A stretch of DNA of 64,000 bases, taken from assembly GCF_030433855.1 (NCBI RefSeq), contig NZ_JARUXC010000015.1:1-64000 (forward strand), in the 5' to 3' direction. How positions within the stretch are numbered: position 1 is the first letter of the stretch; each line of letters starts with the position of its first letter. Shown here piece after piece: positions 42,121-50,168 of this stretch. A model generated the notes under the pieces. That model had not been told where the DNA came from and did no database searches. It was given only the letters and a program-made list of their open reading frames with translations. The DNA is from Agreia sp. PsM10 (GTDB lineage: Bacteria; Actinomycetota; Actinomycetes; Actinomycetales; Microbacteriaceae). The position numbers were made by a program, and so were the translations under genes.

Positions 42121-43557
42121 CTAGATGGCCTTGCCGGGATTGAGCAGGTGCTGGGGATCGAGCGCGGTCGCGATGGCACGCTGCGCGGCGATCGACCGCG
42201 GGGAGAGTTCGAGGGCGGCCCACTCGCGCTTGAGCGTGCCGATGCCGTGCTCACCCGAGACCGTTCCGCCGAGTGCGAGCGCGATTCGAACGAGCTCCGT
42301 GGCCGCATCGGCGAGAGACTCGGGAACGACCGCGGGGTCGTCGCCCGGGCCGATCTCCTGTGTGATCAACGGGTGGAGATTTCCGTCACCCGCGTGGGAG
42401 ACGGCCGAGATCTCGACTCCGAACCGGGCCTCGAGGGCGGCGAAGGACCGATAGACGGCGGGGAGCGCCGACTTCGGAACCGCGATGTCCTCTCCGATGA
42501 ACCGGCGCGATCCGGGCAGGCCCCGGCCGTGTCGGCGCAGCTCCCAGAGCGCCGCCGCATCCTCGTCCGATTCCACCGTGACGCGTGCGCCGACCCTGGC
42601 GAGAGCATCCTCGAGGTCTGCGGCCTGCTCGTCGATGCCGTAGCCGTCGAGCTCGATCAGAATGAGCGATTCGCCCCGTTCACGGAGCCGCGTGCCGGAG
42701 TGCGCATCGATGCCCTCGAGGCTGACCCTGTCGAAGAACTCGACGATGGCCGGGCGCACGGGCGAGAGCGTGATCGCGCCCAGACCGTCGGCACCGGATG
42801 CCGTGCTGTCGAAGAACGCGGTGACGGTTCGACGGGCGACGGGAAGGGGACGCAGGCGAAGGGTGGCACGCACCACGATGCCCAGCACGCCCTCCGACCC
42901 CACGAAGAGCGATGTCAGGTCGAGGCCGGTGACTCCCTTGATGGAGCGGTGACCGACGCTGATCAGGCTGCCGTCGGCGAGCACGACGTCGAGGGCCAGC
43001 ACCGACTCGCGGGTCACCCCGTACTTGGCGCAGCGCAATCCGCCGGCGTTCGTGGCGATGTTTCCGCCGATCGACGAGATCTCGAAACTGGCCGGATCAG
43101 GCGCGTAGAACAACCCGAACTGGTGCAGATGCGCGTTGAGGTCTCCGTTGATGACGCCCGGTTCGACGACCGCCACCTCGTCGAGAGGCGAGACCTCCAC
43201 GATGCGGTTCAGCCGCTCGGTCGAGATGACGAGCTGGTCGTCGGTCGCGCCCGCGCCGCCGGCCAGACCGGTTCCCGCACCCCGGGCGACCACGGTGACA
43301 CCGAATTCGGCTGCGAGACGCACGAGCGTCTGCACCTCGTGGGCGGTCGTCGGGAAGGCCACCGCGGGGCCCCGGCGGCCGTCACGCACCGCCTCGGGCC
43401 GCGGCGCAGTCGCATAGTCGTAGCGATAGGCCGCGGTGTCGGTGGATGCCGGCCGCACCTCGATCTGCGGGTGCCGGTTCTGCACGGCGCTCGTCAGGGC
43501 GCTGGCAGGGCTGATCGTCGCGGTCGTCTCGGCTGTTGTCATCGTGGATCGGTCCAT
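42121..43557 (-). CDS. FAD-linked oxidase (GlcD / D-lactate dehydrogenase type)
   Basis: A flavoprotein of about 478 aa with the PCMH-type FAD-binding half (AVAFPTTAHEVQTLVRLA, then VVARGAGTGLAGGA, then SIGGNIATNAGGLRCAKYG) and the C-terminal FAD-oxidase cap ending NPGKAI. The histidine cluster SHAGDGNLHP and GTVSGEHGIG are typical of GlcD, D-lactate and D-2-hydroxyglutarate dehydrogenases. No GlcE or GlcF partner is adjacent. Starts at 43557, 43542 or 43590 are all possible; GAGGA fits 43542 best by position but at long spacing. It leads the ABC importer operon. Confidence 0.88.
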   Translation of the reverse strand: MDRSTMTTAETTATISPASALTSAVQNRHPQIEVRPASTDTAAYRYDYATAPRPEAVRDGRRGPAVAFPTTAHEVQTLVRLAAEFGVTVVARGAGTGLAGGAGATDDQLVISTERLNRIVEVSPLDEVAVVEPGVINGDLNAHLHQFGLFYAPDPASFEISSIGGNIATNAGGLRCAKYGVTRESVLALDVVLADGSLISVGHRSIKGVTGLDLTSLFVGSEGVLGIVVRATLRLRPLPVARRTVTAFFDSTASGADGLGAITLSPVRPAIVEFFDRVSLEGIDAHSGTRLRERGESLILIELDGYGIDEQAADLEDALARVGARVTVESDEDAAALWELRRHGRGLPGSRRFIGEDIAVPKSALPAVYRSFAALEARFGVEISAVSHAGDGNLHPLITQEIGPGDDPAVVPESLADAATELVRIALALGGTVSGEHGIGTLKREWAALELSPRSIAAQRAIATALDPQHLLNPGKAI

Positions 43558-43734
43558 TCCTCGTAAGGAGACCGATACTGATGGAGCCACGACCGCCGCA
43601 GCGGTTCAGCGCGTAACTTTCAGACGCCGACGTAACACAACGTCAGGTGCTTCCGGTGCGCCCGACTGCTGGCTAAGATCCTGCGCCGGGCTGCGCGCGT
43701 ACGGCGCTGTGCGACAAGCACGACCCGACGAGTG

Positions 43735-44766
43735 CTACCCGGCGAGCGTCTCCTCGAGCTGGGAGAGAACGCCCCGCGCGGCGGTCGGGCCGACATTCAG
43801 GTAGAACACGTCGTCGTCGACCGCGACGACCTGCTCGTCGTCGACCGCTGCGAGGGTGGGCCAGAGGGGTAGCGACGTCAGCTGCGAGTCATCGCCGCCC
43901 TGAACCCCGTAGAAGATCCAGTCGGCGTCTGCCTGGTCGAGCTGCTCCGAACTGATGTCGACCGACGTGTCGTCGACGAACTGCTGGCTCTCCGGACGAG
44001 CGAGCCCCGCATCCTCTGCCACGGATCCACTGAAGGAGGCGACACCGAAGACCCGGGTTCGGTCGGCGTTCTTGCGCAGGAACGACACGGTGGGCGCTCC
44101 CTCCACCGTGGCGCCGAAGGCCTGTGCGTCATTCTGGTAGTTGTCGAGCCACTGCTCGGCCTGGCCGGTCTTGCCGATCGAATCGGCGAGCAGGAGAAAG
44201 TCCTGCTTCCAGTACAGGCCCGTGCCCTGGGTGACGACGGTCGGGGCGATGGCGCTCAGGCTCGCATACAGAGCCGTCGCGTCCTTGCCCGCGCTGCTCA
44301 TCAGGATCAGGTCGGGGGCGAGGTTCGCGATCGTCTCGACATCGGGCTCGAAGCGACTGCCCACGTAGGTGACCGCATCGAGGGCATCCTTCTCGTCGGG
44401 GAACGCGTCGTAGAGGTACGGCGGAACCATGTCGGCGCCGTCACCCGACGTCGAACCGATCGGCACGACTCCGAGCGTCAGCAGCGCGTCGGCCTGCCCG
44501 GTCGAGATCACGACCACCTTCTCGGGGGCGCGGTCGATGACCGTCTCGCCTGCGAAATGGGCCACGGTGCGGGGAAAAACGCCGTCGTCCGCGCCGCTGC
44601 CCTTGCCCTCCGGCATGGTGCGCGGGGTCACATACTCGACCGGATGCGCGTCGGCCGTGGAGGGCGAGGTCGATTCGGGCGTCGCGGTCGAGCATCCGGT
44701 GAGTGCAAGGGCGGCAAGGAGAACGGCGGCAAGCGAGGCGCGCCTCGTCGATTGGATGGCAGGCAT
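43735..44766 (-). CDS. Iron-siderophore ABC transporter binding lipoprotein
   Basis: A 343-aa FecB/FepB-type binding protein: signal peptide with lipobox LALTGC (Cys25), then the two-lobe helical-backbone fold (VVVISTGQADALLTLGVVPIG, then FEPDVETIANLAPDLILMSS, then a C-lobe DDVFYLNVGPTAARG). It binds ferric siderophore outside the membrane. It is divergent from two FecCD permease genes, with only 23 bases between the starts. The shared DtxR-type box there, and a TATGCT hexamer six bases before its ATG, predict iron-repressed leaderless transcription. Confidence 0.93.
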   Translation of the reverse strand: MPAIQSTRRASLAAVLLAALALTGCSTATPESTSPSTADAHPVEYVTPRTMPEGKGSGADDGVFPRTVAHFAGETVIDRAPEKVVVISTGQADALLTLGVVPIGSTSGDGADMVPPYLYDAFPDEKDALDAVTYVGSRFEPDVETIANLAPDLILMSSAGKDATALYASLSAIAPTVVTQGTGLYWKQDFLLLADSIGKTGQAEQWLDNYQNDAQAFGATVEGAPTVSFLRKNADRTRVFGVASFSGSVAEDAGLARPESQQFVDDTSVDISSEQLDQADADWIFYGVQGGDDSQLTSLPLWPTLAAVDDEQVVAVDDDVFYLNVGPTAARGVLSQLEETLAG

Positions 44767-44770
44767 CAGA

Positions 44771-44789
44771 TAAGCATAGGCTTACCTAA
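44771..44789. promoter_or_regulatory. DtxR/IdeR-type iron box in a bidirectional leaderless promoter
   Basis: TAAGCATAGGCTTACCTAA matches the 19-base DtxR/IdeR consensus TTAGGTTAGGCTAACCTAA at 15 positions. It ends on the base before GTG 44790, and it contains both -10 hexamers: TAGGCT (44777-44782) for the rightward permease gene and TATGCT (complement of 44773-44778) for the leftward binding-protein gene. One repressor dimer pair could therefore block both promoters. Confidence 0.82.
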
Positions 44790-45806
44790 GTGAGCGACGA
44801 GACGAGACGACGTTCTCACACCGGCAGGGTGGTCGCCTGCCTCGTAGCGGGATGCGCACTCGTTGTTCTGCTCGCCCTGCTGAGCCTGGCCATCGGATCG
44901 AAGAATCTGAGCATCGGCGAGGTGTGGAGCGGGCTCCTTGCCGGCGACGGCTCGCGCGAGTCGATCATCGTGTGGCAGCTGCGCATGCCCCGCACCGTCC
45001 TCGCCATGCTGGCGGGGACCGCGCTCGCCGTCTCGGGTGTGCTCATGCAGGCGCTGACCCGCAACCCTCTCGCCGAGCCCGGGCTTCTCGGCGTGAACGC
45101 CGGAGCCGCCTTCGCCGTCGTGATCGCGATCTCCGTCTTCGGCGCCGCACGCAGCGGCGACTACCTGTGGGCAGCCTTCGCCGGGGCCGGCCTCGCCTCC
45201 GTCTTCGTCTATCTCATCAGTGTCCGCCGCACTCGAGCGAGCGACCATGCCCGACTCGTGCTGGCGGGCGTGGCCCTCACGGCCACCCTGGGCGCCTGCA
45301 CTCGAATCATCACGCTGTTCGACGCGACCGCCTTCGACTCCTACCGGTTCTGGGTGATCGGCTCGGTCGCTGACCGCGGCATCGACGTGGTCATGTCGGT
45401 TCTGCCCTTCATCGCGGCGGGGCTGATCGTCGCCCTGCTCCTCGGGCCGTCGCTCAATGCCCTCGCGCTCGGCGACGATCAGGCCGTGGCCCTCGGAGTG
45501 CCGGTCGCGGCACTGCGCATTCTCGTGATCGCCACCATCACCCTGCTCTGCGGCGCGACCACGGCAGCAGCCGGACCCATCGCGTTCGTCGGCCTCGTGG
45601 TTCCGCACGTGCTGCGGCTTGTCGTCGGCGTCGATCAGCGCGCCATCCTCGGCCTTTCCGCCCTCGTCGGCCCCTCGCTGCTGCTGGCGGCAGACGTGAT
45701 CGGCCGGGTCGTCTCCCAGCCGTCGGAGCTCGAGGTGGGCGTGGTCACCGCCTTCATCGGCGCCCCCGTGCTCATCGCGCTGCTGCTTCGACGGAGGCCG
45801 GCATGA
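44790..45806 (+). CDS. Iron-siderophore permease (FecCD family), first subunit
   Basis: A 338-aa FecCD permease with about ten hydrophobic helices. Family blocks are RMPRTVLAMLAGTALAVSGVLMQALTRNPLAEPGLLG and GPIAFVGLVVPHVLRLVVG (read as segments). GTG 44790 immediately follows the iron box and would be the first base of the transcript. It overlaps the second permease gene by four bases (ATGA) and pairs with it as a heterodimer. Confidence 0.93.
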   Translation: MSDETRRRSHTGRVVACLVAGCALVVLLALLSLAIGSKNLSIGEVWSGLLAGDGSRESIIVWQLRMPRTVLAMLAGTALAVSGVLMQALTRNPLAEPGLLGVNAGAAFAVVIAISVFGAARSGDYLWAAFAGAGLASVFVYLISVRRTRASDHARLVLAGVALTATLGACTRIITLFDATAFDSYRFWVIGSVADRGIDVVMSVLPFIAAGLIVALLLGPSLNALALGDDQAVALGVPVAALRILVIATITLLCGATTAAAGPIAFVGLVVPHVLRLVVGVDQRAILGLSALVGPSLLLAADVIGRVVSQPSELEVGVVTAFIGAPVLIALLLRRRPA

Positions 45807-46870
45807 CCGGCCCGGGCAGAGGCTCGGTGCCGCGCGGCTACGCCCGGTTCCGGATGCCGGTCGGCAGCTCCCTGCTCGTGCACCGCCGCTCCGCCGTCGT
45901 CGCCACAGTCCTGCTGCTGTTCGCCGCGACGCTGGCGATCGTCGAGATCTCCACGGGAACCTACGACATCACCCCGAGCGGAGCCTTCCGCGCCCTCCTC
46001 GGCGAAGGATCGGACGTCGACCGATTCATCGTGGTCGACCAGCGCCTGCCCCGCGCGGCCGCGGCCCTCCTTGTCGGAGCCGCGCTCGGCGCATCCGGAG
46101 CCATCTTTCAGAGCGTGTCGCGCAACCCGCTGGGCAGCCCCGACATCATCGGCTTCACCACCGGCGCCGCGACCGGCGGCCTCGCCGTGATCCTGCTCCT
46201 CGGCGCGTCGACGGCCACGACCATTCTGGTGGGCACTCTCGTGGGCGGTTTCGCCACGGCCGCCGTGGTGATCGCACTGGCCGTGCGCCGCGGAGCGACG
46301 GGAGACCGGCTGGTGCTCTCGGGCATCGCCGTGGCCGCGATGCTGGCCGCCACGAACGATTACCTCGTGAGCCGCGCCGATATTCAGGACGCCGAGGTGG
46401 CCCAGGCCTGGCAGTACGGAAGCCTCAATGCCATCTCCTGGGCGCCCCTGCTGCCGCTGGCCGTGGTGCTGGTGTTCGCCATGCCTGCGGCGCTGGTCGC
46501 GTCACGATCCCTGCGCATCCTCGAGCTCGGCGACGACACGGCCGCCGCCGTCGGCCTGCGACTGGTGCGCGCCCGAACCGTCGCCCTGGCCCTGGGCGTG
46601 TGCCTGGCCGCCATCGCCGTGGCAACGACCGGACCCATCGGCTTTCTCGCGCTGGCCGCGCCCCAGCTCGCCCGACGCGTCGCCCGATCACCGGGCGTGA
46701 CCGTGCTTGCGTCGGCGGCCATGGGGGCCGCGATCCTCGTGGGCGCCGACCTTCTCGCGCAGCGGCTGCTGTCGCCGTTCCAGATTCCCGTCGGGCTCGT
46801 GACGGCGGCCGTCGGCGGGGCGTACCTCGTGTGGATGCTTGCGCTGGCCCCTGCTCACAGGTCGCGGTGA
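45803..46870 (+). CDS. Iron-siderophore permease (FecCD family), second subunit
   Basis: A 355-aa FecCD permease: QRLPRAAAALLVGAALGASG, then FQSVSRNPLGSPDIIGF and TGPIGFLALAAPQLARR. The N-terminus has a 30-residue Arg/Pro-rich cytosolic extension. It forms the channel with the preceding subunit. No FecE/FhuC-type ATPase follows; the next gene is an amidase, so the energising subunit must be encoded elsewhere. Confidence 0.93.
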   Translation: MTGPGRGSVPRGYARFRMPVGSSLLVHRRSAVVATVLLLFAATLAIVEISTGTYDITPSGAFRALLGEGSDVDRFIVVDQRLPRAAAALLVGAALGASGAIFQSVSRNPLGSPDIIGFTTGAATGGLAVILLLGASTATTILVGTLVGGFATAAVVIALAVRRGATGDRLVLSGIAVAAMLAATNDYLVSRADIQDAEVAQAWQYGSLNAISWAPLLPLAVVLVFAMPAALVASRSLRILELGDDTAAAVGLRLVRARTVALALGVCLAAIAVATTGPIGFLALAAPQLARRVARSPGVTVLASAAMGAAILVGADLLAQRLLSPFQIPVGLVTAAVGGAYLVWMLALAPAHRSR

Positions 46871-46947
46871 TCGCCGGCCGGCCATCCCGAAATCCGCGCG
46901 AAACGATGCGGCTATAGCGTAGGCACCGAGACGAAGGCGGGAGCCAG

Positions 46948-48396
46948 ATGCGCGAACTCACGTACAGCTCGGTTGTGCAGCAGGCGGAGTGGGTCGCGTC
47001 GGGTGAGGTCAGCGCGAGGGAGCTCGTCGAGCACTCGCTCGAGATCATCGGCTCCCGCAATCCGTCGCTCAACGCCGTCGCCACGGTCATGGCGGACGAG
47101 GCCCGGCTGCGCGCCGATGCCCTCGATGAGCAGCGCCGCAGCTCCTCCGAGCTCGGGCCGCTGCATGGCGTGCCCATGGTGATCAAAGAAGAGAACGACA
47201 TCGCCGGAATCCCCACCCGGTACGGCAGCGCGGCCTACTCGACGCCCGCCCGCGCCGACAGCGAGGTGGTTCGCCGGCTCCGCACGGCCGGCGCGGTCAT
47301 CATCGGCACGACCCGCATGCCCGAGTTCGGGATCTGGCCTTTCACCGAGAGCGAAGCCTTCGGGATGACGCGCAATCCATGGAATCTCGACAGGTCTCCG
47401 GCCGGATCGAGCGGCGGCACCGCGGCCGCAGTGGCAGCCGGTCTTGTGGCCGCCGGTATCGGCGGCGACGGCGGCGGATCCATTCGGCTGCCCGCCAGTT
47501 GGTGCGGCCTGTTCGGGCTCAAGGCGCAGCGCGGCCGAATGAGCCTCGCACCGAATGCCGATCTGTGGCGATCGCTGGGCGTCATCGGGCCGATCACGCG
47601 CACGGTCGCCGACAGCGCGCTCATTCACGACGTCATTGCCGGCACATCGGCGATCGATCGATTCCACGCCGCGCCGCTGGCGGGGTCGATGTATGCGGCG
47701 GCGACGAACGAGACCGTGCCGTCGCTCAGAATCATGGTGTCGACGAAGAACCCCTCCGGCGGGCCCTTGCCCGACGCCGAGACCACGGAGTCGCTGCAGC
47801 GAACCGCGGCTCTTCTTGCGACGCTCGGCCACGAGATCATCGAGGCGGATCCCGCCTACCCCGCCCTCAACCTGCCGTTCCAGCTTCAGCTGAGTGGCGG
47901 CATCGGAGATGAGGCGGCCCGCGCAGACGAGCCCCGACGCCTGGAGCGTCGGACGAGGACCATGCTGCGCATCGGGCGCCCGCTCCGCCGCCTGGGAGGC
48001 TGGGCGGAGCGAACCGCCGCTCGGTTGGGCGAGCCGTTTCTCGATGAGCTGTTCGGCAGGGTCGACCTCCTGCTGACTCCCACCACGCCCACTGCCGCCC
48101 TGCCCATCGGGCAATTGCAGGATGCCGGCGCGCTTGCCGCGGTGAGACGCGCCACGCCTGTCAGCTCGTACACCTCGATATGGAACGTGCTGGGCAATCC
48201 GGCCGCCGCCGTGCCCGCCGGGTTCGGTGCCGACGGAATGCCCCTCAGCGTGCAGGTCATCGGGCCGCCGAATGGCGAGCTCACCGTGCTCGCCCTGAGC
48301 GCCCAGCTCGAACACCACCAGCCGTGGGCCGGTTCGCGTCCTGCGACAGGCGGGCCCGTGACCCCCGAACAGGGGCTCACAGGCAACTCCCAGTAA
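46948..48396 (+). CDS. Amidase signature family protein
   Basis: A 482-aa hydrolase of the amidase signature family. The catalytic Ser-cisSer-Lys triad is visible: Lys in PMVIKEENDIAG (~residue 76), Ser in DRSPAGSSGGTAAAVAAG (~155) and the nucleophile region GIGGDGGGSIRLPAS (~175). Substrates range from aryl amides to short peptides and cannot be assigned. ATG 46948 has GGGAG eight bases upstream. Its last 14 codons are supplied by the 195-bp repeat copy that begins at 48355, so its C-terminus may have changed when that repeat arrived. Confidence 0.9.
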   Translation: MRELTYSSVVQQAEWVASGEVSARELVEHSLEIIGSRNPSLNAVATVMADEARLRADALDEQRRSSSELGPLHGVPMVIKEENDIAGIPTRYGSAAYSTPARADSEVVRRLRTAGAVIIGTTRMPEFGIWPFTESEAFGMTRNPWNLDRSPAGSSGGTAAAVAAGLVAAGIGGDGGGSIRLPASWCGLFGLKAQRGRMSLAPNADLWRSLGVIGPITRTVADSALIHDVIAGTSAIDRFHAAPLAGSMYAAATNETVPSLRIMVSTKNPSGGPLPDAETTESLQRTAALLATLGHEIIEADPAYPALNLPFQLQLSGGIGDEAARADEPRRLERRTRTMLRIGRPLRRLGGWAERTAARLGEPFLDELFGRVDLLLTPTTPTAALPIGQLQDAGALAAVRRATPVSSYTSIWNVLGNPAAAVPAGFGADGMPLSVQVIGPPNGELTVLALSAQLEHHQPWAGSRPATGGPVTPEQGLTGNSQ

Positions 48397-48549
48397 AATA
48401 ACGTTTTGGTAACTGGCGCTCCGTTACTCAACCGTTATATGGTTCAAGAGCGTTAGTTGTTTGCTGTGGCAGCTACCGCGGAATGTGATTGCAGGACACT
48501 CTTGGTGCAAGGGAAGAAAGCCCGTCGTTAGCCTCTACGACGGGCTTTC
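48355..48549 (+). ncRNA. 195-bp direct repeat copy 1, putative small RNA with terminator
   Basis: This stretch matches 49443-49637 at 190 of 195 positions with no indels, all five differences lying in the first 60 bases. It is AT-richer than its surroundings and carries no conserved open frame after the amidase stop. It ends exactly at a perfect 12-base terminator stem. The perfect conservation of the last 135 bases, whose product would be an RNA, suggests a transcribed element of about 130-150 nt. The amidase reading frame enters it and stops at 48396. Confidence 0.6.
48517..48548 (+). terminator. Intrinsic terminator at end of repeat copy 1
   Basis: AAAGCCCGTCGT (48517-48528) pairs perfectly with ACGACGGGCTTT (48537-48548) around an 8-base loop. 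The stem is GC-rich with A/T flanks that give a bidirectional A-stem-T form, followed by TCGTCCTTT. It is one of the two best intrinsic terminators in the window. Confidence 0.88.
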
Positions 48550-48627
48550 GTCCTTTAACCGGCCCATTCGATAGCCGGCACGCCGCGAACGCAATCGGCC
48601 AGACCCGGGGCGTGTTGGAATTGCTGG

Positions 48628-49440
48628 ATGAGCACGAAACTCGAGCGAGCACGCGCCTTTCACGCAATGCATGCCCAGGCCACTCCCCTCGTCCTCCCGA
48701 ACGCGTGGGACGTAGCGTCCGCCCGCGTCGTTCTCGCGTGCGGCGCTCGCGCGATTGCGACGACCAGCGCCGGTGTCGCGTGGTCGAGCGGACACCGCGA
48801 CGGGAACGAGCTGACTCGCGACGCCGCACTCGATGCCGCGAGGCGGATCGCAGCCTCCGTGACCGTGCCGATCTCGGCGGACATCGAGGGGGGATACGGA
48901 GAGACGTCGAGCGACCTGGCCGACACCGTGAGCTCGTTCATCGACGCCGGTATCTCCGGCGTGAACATCGAGGACTCTCTCCGACCGATCGGTGAACAGC
49001 AGCGGAGGATCGCCAGCGCCCGAACCGCAGCAGACGACGCGGGCATACCGCTGTTCATCAACGCCCGCATCGACACGCATCGTCTCGGCAGCATCGGAAC
49101 TGACGACTGGTTCGAGGAGACGGTGACGCGTGCCACGTCCTACGCTCGCTCCGGAGCGAGCGGAATCTTCGTACTCGGCGCCCTATCGGCAGACACGATC
49201 ACGAGACTCGCCGACGCGACGTCATTGCCGCTCAACGTCGCCTTCGGCCCCGGCACCCTGTCGATCAGCGAACTCTCGAGGGCAGGCGCACGTCGAATCA
49301 GCGCGGGCTCCTCGATCGCCGAGGCCGCTTACAGCGTCGCGCAGCACTGGGCCTCCGCGATGCTCGAGACGCCGGATACTGTCGTCTCATCGCCCCCTGC
49401 TCTCGGCTGGGCCGCATTGAACGGACTCGTCCGCGACTGA
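48628..49440 (+). CDS. Isocitrate lyase/PEP mutase family protein
   Basis: A 270-aa (beta/alpha)8-barrel enzyme: PLVLPNAWDVASARVVLACG, ATTSAGVAWSSGHRDG, PISADIEGGYG, GVNIEDS and FINARIDTHRLG give the metal-site and phosphonate-pocket order of the family. The catalytic cysteine motif of isocitrate lyases (KKCGH) is absent, so it is of the PEP-mutase/oxaloacetate-hydrolase-like branch with unknown substrate. It lies exactly between the two 195-bp repeat copies, so it was probably inserted or duplicated together with one of them. Confidence 0.88.
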   Translation: MSTKLERARAFHAMHAQATPLVLPNAWDVASARVVLACGARAIATTSAGVAWSSGHRDGNELTRDAALDAARRIAASVTVPISADIEGGYGETSSDLADTVSSFIDAGISGVNIEDSLRPIGEQQRRIASARTAADDAGIPLFINARIDTHRLGSIGTDDWFEETVTRATSYARSGASGIFVLGALSADTITRLADATSLPLNVAFGPGTLSISELSRAGARRISAGSSIAEAAYSVAQHWASAMLETPDTVVSSPPALGWAALNGLVRD

Positions 49441-49442
49441 CT

Positions 49443-49637
49443 CCCGTGACCCCCGATCAGGGGCTCTCAGGCACCTCCCAGCAAAATAACGTTTTGATAA
49501 CTGGCGCTCCGTTACTCAACCGTTATATGGTTCAAGAGCGTTAGTTGTTTGCTGTGGCAGCTACCGCGGAATGTGATTGCAGGACACTCTTGGTGCAAGG
49601 GAAGAAAGCCCGTCGTTAGCCTCTACGACGGGCTTTC
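49443..49637 (+). ncRNA. 195-bp direct repeat copy 2, putative small RNA with terminator
   Basis: Second copy of the element at 48355-48549, offset 1088 bases, 97% identical. It starts three bases after the PEP-mutase-like stop codon and here has no overlapping gene frame: the base that makes the amidase stop codon in copy 1 is changed (TAA to CAA), so nothing selects the sequence as protein. Retention of the full RNA-like part supports function at RNA level, or a recent duplication. Confidence 0.6.
49605..49636 (+). terminator. Intrinsic terminator at end of repeat copy 2
   Basis: Identical to the stem at 48517-48548: a 12-base perfect stem with loop TAGCCTCT, followed by CTGTCTGTCT. It closes the second repeat and separates it from the MarR gene. 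Confidence 0.88.
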
Positions 49638-49724
49638 TGTCTGTCTGCGGCCATGTCAACCCGCCCTCGAGTTTCGGGGAATCCTCAGGAGCCGCCCTAG
49701 TGTGGAGGCCACGAGAGGATCTCA

Positions 49725-50168
49725 ATGACCAAGCCTGTCTCCCCCGTCGCCGCCTGGGAATCGCTCTTCCGCGCGCAGGTCGCCGTGATGCGCCAGATCG
49801 CCTCGGAATTCCCCTCCGACGTCATCTCGCTCAACGAGTACGACGTTCTCTTCACCCTGTCGCTCGCTGAGAACCGCACCCTGCGCATCCGCGAACTCAA
49901 CGAGAACGTGCTCCTGACGCAGCCGAGCATCTCCCGCCTCGTCGATCGCCTCGCCGCGCGCGGACTCGTGACCAAACTCACCGACCCGAACGACGGGCGC
50001 GGCACTCTCGTGGCGCTCACCGACACCGGCTTCGCGCTGTTCCGTGATGCCGCCCACATCCACGGCCGCTCCATCGCCAGCCGCATGAGCTCGGCGCTGT
50101 CACCCGACGAGCTCACCGAACTCGCGCGCCTCACGCGCAAGCTGTACGCCAGCGTCACCGCCCGATGA
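49725..50168 (+). CDS. MarR-family transcriptional regulator
   Basis: A 147-aa MarR-type winged-helix regulator: DVISLNEYDVLFTLSLAENR, the recognition helix LTQPSISRLVDRLAARGLV and the wing DPNDGRGTLVALT. It lacks an N-terminal sensing cysteine, so it differs from OhrR at 7616. AGAGG lies 8 bases before the ATG. Its stop overlaps the photolyase start (ATGA), so the regulator and photolyase are co-translated, an arrangement common in this lineage. Confidence 0.9.
   Translation: MTKPVSPVAAWESLFRAQVAVMRQIASEFPSDVISLNEYDVLFTLSLAENRTLRIRELNENVLLTQPSISRLVDRLAARGLVTKLTDPNDGRGTLVALTDTGFALFRDAAHIHGRSIASRMSSALSPDELTELARLTRKLYASVTAR

Noticed and set aside
48628-49440. Composite transposon between the two 195-bp repeats
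   Set aside because: The repeats contain no transposase and no terminal inverted repeats, and no target-site duplication is visible; recombination or duplication explains them better.
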